Below are positions 59,236 through 64,000 of a DNA stretch of 64,000 nt, one piece after another. Position 1 is the stretch's first letter; each line of letters opens with the position of its first letter. The DNA is from Candidatus Crickella caballi (lineage in GTDB: Bacteria; Bacillota; Clostridia; Peptostreptococcales; Anaerovoracaceae), in the NCBI GenBank assembly GCA_018064665.1, contig JAGHUV010000002.1, forward strand, positions 16,254 to 80,253, given 5' to 3'. The notes below the pieces were generated by a model. It made no database searches. It was not told the DNA's origin and saw only the letters and a program-made list of their open reading frames with translations. A program made the translations under genes and the position numbers.

Positions 59236-60966
59236 ATGAGAACATACGCAGAGGAATATGAATACTGGCTGAACTCTGAAATCGTTGATGAGGTGACCAA
59301 GGACGAACTGAGGACCATTGCCGGAAATGACGCGGAAATCGAGAGCCGTTTTGGCGGAATGATGTCTTTCGGTACCGCTGGCCTTCGTGGAACTATGAAA
59401 GCCGGCACGATGAATATGAATGTTTATACAGTCAGACTTGCGACTCAGGGCATGGCCAATCTCATTAAATCAGAGGGCGGAGATCTTCAGGGCGACCATC
59501 ATGAAGGCAATGGCGTTGCGATTGCGCATGACTCAAGACTGAACTCCAGGCTCTTCGCGGTTGAGGCGGCATGTGTACTTGCTGCTAACGGCATCAGGTC
59601 TTATCTCTTCGATGAGCTGAGACCTACGCCTGAGCTTTCGTTTGCTGTACGAGAGACGGGAGCTATTGCGGGCATCAATATAACTGCCAGCCACAATCCT
59701 AAGGAATACAACGGCTACAAAGCTTACTGGGCGGACGGTGCACAGCTCGCTCCGGAGCATGCCGATGTTGTTGCTGCGGAATTCAGGAAAATTGACATCT
59801 TTAACGATGTCAGAACTATGAATTATGATGAGGCTCTTGAATCCGGACTGATTGAGATTATCGGAAGCGAAATAGACGAGAAGTATATGGCTTGTGTTCT
59901 CGAGCAGTCGGTAGGAAGAAAATATATTGAGGCGGCGGCAGCCGATATTAGCATAGTCTATACGCCGTTCCATGGTGCAGGTTACAAGCTTGTTCCTGAG
60001 ATATTAAGAAGGATAGGAATTGACGATATCATTACTGTAGACGAGCAGATGATCCCGGACGGAAATTTCCCTACCGTCAAATCGCCAAATCCTGAGAACA
60101 CCGAAGGCTTTGCGTTGGCACTTGAGTACGCCAAGAAGAATAAGGCGGAGTTCATCATCGGAACAGATCCGGACAGCGACCGCTGCGGAGCTGTAGTAAA
60201 GCTTGATGAGAAGAGATTCGGAGAAGACAATTATATGGTGCTGTCGGGCAACCAGATGGCATGCCTTATGATGGACTATCTCTTCACAGTCAGAAAAGAG
60301 CAGGGTACCTTGCCTGAAAATGCAGCAGCCTGCAAATCAATTGTTTCAACAGTGATGGCCAACCGCATCTGCGAAATGAACGGGGTTAAGCTCTTTGAGG
60401 TTCTGACCGGCTTCAAGTTCATCGGCGAGAAAATCAAGGAGTTTGAAGAAAGCGGAGACTATTCATTTGTATTCGGCTTTGAGGAAAGCATCGGATTCCT
60501 GGCCGGAACTTATGCCCGAGATAAGGATGCTGTTGTAGCGACAATGCTCATGGCTGAGCTGGGCTGCTATTATAAATCCAAAGGAATGACAGTCTATGAC
60601 GGACTGCAGGAAATCTATAAGAAATACGGATACTACAAGGAGCACACACAGTCCATCATATTTGAAGGCTTTGATGCTCAGGGGAAGATGGCGGATGTAA
60701 TGGTCAGGCTGAGAGCAAATCCACCGCAGGCAATAGGCGAGGGAATGAATGTAATCAGAACCATCGACTATCTCGATGACATACCGGGATTTACTAAGAG
60801 CAATGTTCTCTTCTATGAGCTTGCGGAAGGCTGTGCACTTGCGGTAAGACCTTCCGGTACAGAACCTAAGGTCAAGGCTTATGTAATGGCTCAGGGCAGC
60901 TCGGAGGAAGATGCCGGCAGACGCTGCGAACTCATTGCAGAAGCCGCAGCACAGATGCTGTCATAA
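59236..60966 (+). CDS. Alpha-phosphoglucomutase/phosphomannomutase (PgcA-like)
   Basis: A 576-residue alpha-D-phosphohexomutase of the long Firmicutes type. The active-site serine is in TASHNPKEYNGYKAYW, the metal loop in GTDPDSDRCG, the sugar-binding loop in FGFEESIGFLAG and the phosphate loop in RPSGTEPKVK. It interconverts hexose-1- and hexose-6-phosphates, linking glycolysis to glycogen or envelope sugar nucleotides. GAGGAGG lies inside the end of the upstream exporter gene, so it is probably translated from the same mRNA. A terminator follows at 61061-61104 after AT-rich repeats. Confidence 0.94.
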   Translation: MRTYAEEYEYWLNSEIVDEVTKDELRTIAGNDAEIESRFGGMMSFGTAGLRGTMKAGTMNMNVYTVRLATQGMANLIKSEGGDLQGDHHEGNGVAIAHDSRLNSRLFAVEAACVLAANGIRSYLFDELRPTPELSFAVRETGAIAGINITASHNPKEYNGYKAYWADGAQLAPEHADVVAAEFRKIDIFNDVRTMNYDEALESGLIEIIGSEIDEKYMACVLEQSVGRKYIEAAAADISIVYTPFHGAGYKLVPEILRRIGIDDIITVDEQMIPDGNFPTVKSPNPENTEGFALALEYAKKNKAEFIIGTDPDSDRCGAVVKLDEKRFGEDNYMVLSGNQMACLMMDYLFTVRKEQGTLPENAAACKSIVSTVMANRICEMNGVKLFEVLTGFKFIGEKIKEFEESGDYSFVFGFEESIGFLAGTYARDKDAVVATMLMAELGCYYKSKGMTVYDGLQEIYKKYGYYKEHTQSIIFEGFDAQGKMADVMVRLRANPPQAIGEGMNVIRTIDYLDDIPGFTKSNVLFYELAEGCALAVRPSGTEPKVKAYVMAQGSSEEDAGRRCELIAEAAAQMLS

Positions 60967-60975
60967 AAGTATATG

Positions 60976-61059
60976 ATCAATGCATAGCAATCAATGCATA
61001 GTAATCAATGCATAAGTAATTCATAACATAATTAAATCATAACATAATTGATTCATAAT
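60976..61059 (+). repeat. Two short AT-rich tandem repeats
   Basis: ATCAATGCATAGCA and variants three times (14-bp period, 60976-61017), then TTCATAACATAATT-type units with a 16-bp period (about 61020-61059). They lie between the mutase stop and its terminator. Confidence 0.75.
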
Positions 61060-61060
61060 A

Positions 61061-61104
61061 AATACAGTAGCAAAAGGCATATGTGAGCCATTGCTACTGT
61101 ATTT
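61061..61104 (+). terminator. Terminator of the phosphosugar mutase gene
   Basis: AAATACAGTAGCAA and TTGCTACTGTATTT form a 14-bp perfect stem with a 16-base loop; the flanks are A/T-rich, so either strand could be terminated. Confidence 0.8.
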
Positions 61105-61150
61105 ATATTATTTGACAAATTATTTAGCAGTAATATGAGTGCTTCTTCTT

Positions 61151-61400
61151 GTACGGCACCCGCAGAGGTGGGATTTTGGTGGTTTGCTCGTGTTTTGCGC
61201 GAATCCATAGGATGCAGCCGACCCCCGCAAAGGTTCGATTTTAGCATTTTGCTCGTGCCAATCTCAAATCCATAGGATGAAGCCGACCCCCGCAAAGGAG
61301 GGATTTTGGTGGTTTGCTCGTGCTTTTCATGAATCCATAGGATACAGCCGACCCCCGCAAAGGTGGGATTTTAGCAGTTTGCTCGTGTCAAGCGCGAATT
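61151..61400 (+). repeat. 65-bp tandem repeat, four copies
   Basis: The block CCCGCA(A/G)AGG recurs at 61159, 61224, 61289 and 61354, exactly 65 bp apart. Each unit holds CCGACCCCCGCAAAGG, GGGATTTTGGTGGTTTGCTC or a close variant, a variable eight or so bases, and GAATCCATAGGAT. Units are imperfect but clearly homologous. The period is not a multiple of three and no gene is seen in 60967-61503. Confidence 0.9.
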
Positions 61401-61420
61401 ATTGGTACCTTAGAGTTATA

Positions 61421-61453
61421 AAAACACTGCGTACAAGTATCGCAGTGTTTTTT
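61421..61453. terminator. Terminator of the yitT-like gene
   Basis: AAAACACTGCG and CGCAGTGTTTT form an 11-bp perfect stem flanked by A- and T-runs; it ends the minus-strand gene whose stop is at 61504. Confidence 0.85.
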
Positions 61454-61503
61454 AAAAGGCGTTAATGAGAGCCTGTCTTGAGGTATACGGTTCAAAGTTA
61501 TCC

Positions 61504-62418
61504 TTATTTCGAGAATCTCTTGTCAAACAGTCCGTGGACCTTGTTGATTTCGGTTACTGAAATAAACGCATGAGGATCAAGCTCGTAGATGTGTCTGATT
61601 GCTTCATCGCATTCGTGCTTGGTTACGATCGCTTTAAGTATATTGGTCTGTGTTTCGGTGTATCCGCCTTCGCCGTACCAGCTTGTAACTCCGCGGTCCA
61701 GGACCAGAGAAAGCTTGTGACCGAGGACAGGTTCCTTGGAGTATACTGTCAGCTCCATGTAGTGGTTCTGCATGTGGTATTTATCCATTGCCCAGGACAG
61801 GATTGCAGCAAAGAAAATTGAATATACAGCATTCTCAATACCGTATGCAAAAGCACAGATGGTGTAGATGCAAACATTGATTATCATGTTCATCATGCCT
61901 ACACTGAAGCCCGGCTTTCTGCTGGAAAGAACCATTCCCATTACATCACCGGCGCCACATCCGGAGCCTGCTGTAAGAACAAGACCTACTCCTATACCGC
62001 CGAATACACCTGCGGCGATGCAGCTCATTACTTCATTCTGAATAATTGACTGACTCAGTACAGGAATAACTGCGATTTCGGCAGAGAGAACAGTGATTGA
62101 AAAAACAGTTCTGAAGAGGAATTTCTTGCCCAGTGACTTTGCTCCCCACAGAAGAACAGGAATGTTAATACCCCAGTATATTAATCCAAGCCATGCTATG
62201 CCCGGAATTGCAGGGATGTGCAAAACATCCTCGATGAGTGCGTCGACGAGCTGAGCTACACCCATTGCACCGCTACAATACAGATTAAAAGGTGTAATGA
62301 TAAGATTCATTGACAATGCGAGCATTGCATTTCCAATTGTAATCATTACGAGCTGTTTAACCATGCGCAGCTTGTCATCTTTCTCAGTTCTGCTGTTGAT
62401 TTCTCTTAACTTATTCAT
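61504..62418 (-). CDS. YitT-family membrane protein (DUF161/DUF2179)
   Basis: A 304-residue protein with five or six N-terminal membrane helices (residues about 20-210) and a C-terminal cytoplasmic DUF2179 domain (about 225-300, with GVTSWYGEGGYTE and LDPHAFISVTEINKVHGLF). Repeated GAMGVAQL and GSGCGAGDVMGMVLSS motifs are typical of the YitT membrane part. The function of the family is not established. ATG 62418 gives a sensible N terminus but only a weak ribosome binding site; the frame is open to 62508. It diverges from the CofE-like gene. Confidence 0.87.
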   Translation of the reverse strand: MNKLREINSRTEKDDKLRMVKQLVMITIGNAMLALSMNLIITPFNLYCSGAMGVAQLVDALIEDVLHIPAIPGIAWLGLIYWGINIPVLLWGAKSLGKKFLFRTVFSITVLSAEIAVIPVLSQSIIQNEVMSCIAAGVFGGIGVGLVLTAGSGCGAGDVMGMVLSSRKPGFSVGMMNMIINVCIYTICAFAYGIENAVYSIFFAAILSWAMDKYHMQNHYMELTVYSKEPVLGHKLSLVLDRGVTSWYGEGGYTETQTNILKAIVTKHECDEAIRHIYELDPHAFISVTEINKVHGLFDKRFSK

Positions 62419-62604
62419 ACATTCATTTTCCCGAAAATGCCGAGAAACACTCCCCTTTGTCTTAATCAAAACACATGTATAGTAACATATTTTTCTTGCA
62501 GATAACATAGTATAGATGTAAAATTAACCGTCAAATTTGTGAACATAGATGTCAGACAATAACGTAGGTCGTCATATGTAACATACGTGAGAGGAGCCAT
62601 TAAA

Positions 62605-63801
62605 ATGGGTGATATGGAAAGAAGAGTTGGAACAGTATCAAGAGGAATCAGATGTCCGATTTTCCGTGAGGGAGATGACCTTGCGCAGATGGTAACAGAC
62701 AGTGTTCTGGCAGCAGCTGAGAGCGAAGGCTTCAGCATGAATGACAAAGACGTTGTATGCATTACAGAGTCTGTTGTTGCAAGATGCCAGGGTAACTATG
62801 CAAGTGTAGATGCAATCGCAGCTGACGTAAAGGCAAAGCTCGGCGGAGAGACAATCGGAATTATCTGGCCTATTCTGTCAAGAAACAGATTTGCAATCTG
62901 CCTCAGAGGAATGGCAAAGGGCGCAAAGAAAGTCGTTCTGATGCTCAGTTATCCTTCAGACGAGGTTGGTAACGCACTGCTCACATTCGATCAGATCGAT
63001 GCAGCAGGTATCAATCCTTACAGCGATGTACTTACACTTGAGAAGTACAGAGAGCTTTTCGGAGAGAACAAGCACCAGTTCACAGGCGTTGATTATGTTG
63101 CATACTATGGCAACCTCATCAAGGAGATGGGTGCAGAGGTTGAGATTATCTTTGCTAACCACGCTGAGGAAATCCTGAAATATACTAACAATGTTATTGC
63201 CTGCGATATTCACACTCGCGCAAGAACCAAGAAGATTCTGAAGGCTCACGGAGCTAACGTATACGGAATGGATGACATTCTCACAGCTTCAATCGACGGA
63301 AACGGATTCAATGAGAAGTACGGACTGCTCGGTTCCAACAAGGCAACTGAGGAGACTATCAAGCTCTTCCCACGTGACTGCCAGGGCCTCGTTGAGGACA
63401 TTCAGGCAAGAATCGAGAAGGCAACAGGAAAGCACGTTGAGGTTATGGTTTACGGAGACGGCGCATTCAAGGATCCTGTTGGAAAGATTTGGGAGCTTGC
63501 AGACCCTGTAGTATCACCTGCATATACAAGCGGACTTGAGGGAACTCCTAACGAGCTGAAGCTTAAGTATCTTGCAGACAATGATTTTGCAGAGCTTTCC
63601 GGAGACGAGCTTAAGGCTGCTATTTCTTCAGCAATCAAGGCTAAGGAAAGCGACCTCGTAGGAAACATGGCTTCAGAGGGAACAACACCTCGTCGTCTTA
63701 CAGACCTGATCGGATCACTTTGCGACCTGACTTCAGGATCCGGAGATAAGGGAACACCTGTTGTTCTTATCCAGGGTTACTTCGATAATTACACAAACTA
63801 A
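62605..63801 (+). CDS. CofE-like coenzyme F420-0:L-glutamate ligase domain protein
   Basis: A 398-residue protein whose core resembles the F420-0:gamma-glutamyl ligase (CofE) fold, with VCITESVVARCQGNYA, DIHTRARTKKILKAHG and MVYGDGAFKDPVGKIWEL as the most conserved-looking blocks. CofE adds glutamate to the F420 precursor, but in Firmicutes without F420 such proteins are common and their reaction is unknown. It is longer than archaeal CofE (about 250). AGAGGAG is eight bases from ATG 62605, so the GTG at 62587 is not used. It diverges from the yitT-like gene and ends before a hairpin terminator. Confidence 0.8.
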   Translation: MGDMERRVGTVSRGIRCPIFREGDDLAQMVTDSVLAAAESEGFSMNDKDVVCITESVVARCQGNYASVDAIAADVKAKLGGETIGIIWPILSRNRFAICLRGMAKGAKKVVLMLSYPSDEVGNALLTFDQIDAAGINPYSDVLTLEKYRELFGENKHQFTGVDYVAYYGNLIKEMGAEVEIIFANHAEEILKYTNNVIACDIHTRARTKKILKAHGANVYGMDDILTASIDGNGFNEKYGLLGSNKATEETIKLFPRDCQGLVEDIQARIEKATGKHVEVMVYGDGAFKDPVGKIWELADPVVSPAYTSGLEGTPNELKLKYLADNDFAELSGDELKAAISSAIKAKESDLVGNMASEGTTPRRLTDLIGSLCDLTSGSGDKGTPVVLIQGYFDNYTN

Positions 63802-63874
63802 TCTGAGATTCTGATTCGCAATCAGAGATGAAAGCGGATTATGAGTCCGATACGGATGATCGGTAATAAAAAAA

Positions 63875-63902
63875 GGCGTGATAACGATTTCGTTATCGCG
63901 CC
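63875..63902 (-). terminator. Terminator of a minus-strand gene entering from the right
   Basis: GGCGTGATAACGA and TCGTTATCGCGCC form a 13-bp stem with a two-base centre (one G-T pair). Read on the minus strand it is followed by seven T (63874-63868). Confidence 0.82.
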
Positions 63903-63917
63903 TCAGACCGTAGACAA

Positions 63918-63957
63918 AGCTCTTTTTCAGGCTATCGCCTGAAGGAGGGCTTTTCTT
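63918..63957 (+). terminator. Plus-strand terminator after the CofE-like gene
   Basis: AGCTCTTTTTCAGGC and GCCTGAAGGAGGGCT pair over 15 positions with several G-T pairs around a TATC loop, then TTTCTT. The GGAGGG inside it mimics a ribosome binding site. Confidence 0.65.
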
Positions 63958-64000
63958 ATGCGAATATCATGTTGTAATCGGTGCGAAGTAACGCCTGAAA
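63956..64000 (-). CDS. C-terminal end of an unidentified minus-strand gene (partial)
   Basis: From the right edge the minus strand reads in frame FQALLRTDYNMIFA and then TAA at 63958-63956. The clear minus-strand terminator at 63875-63902 just beyond it suggests a real gene converging on the CofE-like gene. Fifteen codons are too few to identify the product. Confidence 0.5.
   Translation of the reverse strand, partial: FQALLRTDYNMIFA

Noticed and set aside
61151-61400. Possible CRISPR array
   Set aside because: The 65-bp units are homologous nearly throughout and have no unique spacers; no cas gene is present.
63958-64000. Plus-strand gene start after GGAGGG at the right edge
   Set aside because: The apparent ribosome binding site is the 3' arm of a 15-bp terminator stem, and a minus-strand gene end with its own terminator explains the edge better.

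Overview
The window is a gene-dense stretch of a chromosome from an anaerobic, low-to-moderate G+C Firmicute, most likely class Clostridia. The clues are a cdaA-cdaR-glmM operon, a Firmicutes-type (class III) fructose-1,6-bisphosphatase, a PPi-type phosphofructokinase beside an ATP-type one, a putative [FeFe]-hydrogenase regulator (TM1266 family), a FeoAB system with a FeoB-associated Cys-rich peptide, a raiA-motif RNA in front of hpf, and the tmk-holB-ricT-trmN6 order. A family-level guess (Anaerovoracaceae-like) is only an impression. No rRNA operon, CRISPR array, prophage or transposase gene is present.

Layout. 1-9.2 kb (+): end of an FtsX-type permease, cyclophilin, diguanylate cyclase, D-serine dehydratase, an unknown small gene, a formate/nitrite-type channel, the TM1266 regulator, a lipoprotein solute-binding protein, a one-piece ABC permease-ATPase and an ADP-ribosylglycohydrolase. 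9.2-9.7 kb: a 281-bp inverted-repeat element and short repeats. 9.7-17.5 kb: PTS EIIC (-), mltG, flavoprotein, acetyltransferase, feoA-feoB-Cys-rich peptide, a Lit-like membrane enzyme (-), yerC-like regulator. 17.6-29.8 kb: nadE (-), yhaM-recD2-comF, raiA RNA and hpf, LCP protein, cdaA-cdaR-glmM and two GlmU-half-like genes. 29.9-42.2 kb: gltX (-), tmk-holB-ricT-trmN6, two small membrane proteins, murA, fbp, PPi-pfk, prsW-like (-), pfkA. 42.3-44.5 kb: a small accessory segment between tRNA-Glu(CUC) and tRNA-Pro(CGG) with one AT-rich secreted-protein gene. 44.5-64 kb: gpmI (-), addA, a second 281-bp element, mnmA (-), glsA, an M24 aminopeptidase (-), a LOG-family gene, a heterodimeric ABC exporter, a phosphosugar mutase, a 65-bp tandem repeat, yitT-like (-) and a CofE-like gene.

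How the genes work together. Themes are cell envelope and its signalling (mltG, LCP, c-di-AMP synthase with glmM, murA), glycolysis/gluconeogenesis control (fbp, two PFKs, gpmI, a phosphosugar mutase), iron uptake (feo), translation and tRNA modification (gltX, mnmA, trmN6, hpf with raiA RNA), and DNA repair (recD2, addA).

Most of the window is ordinary housekeeping DNA. The more unusual items are a pair of 281-bp inverted-repeat elements each accompanied by a homologous hairpin, a four-copy 65-bp tandem repeat, three genes with TATAAT exactly six bases before ATG and no Shine-Dalgarno (apparent leaderless transcripts), a palindromic shared -10 box, a 25-bp tandem repeat that copies the addA stop codon, the permease-ATPase fusion next to the hydrogenase regulator, and the tRNA-bounded island. 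All calls are from reading the sequence; no database search was possible.
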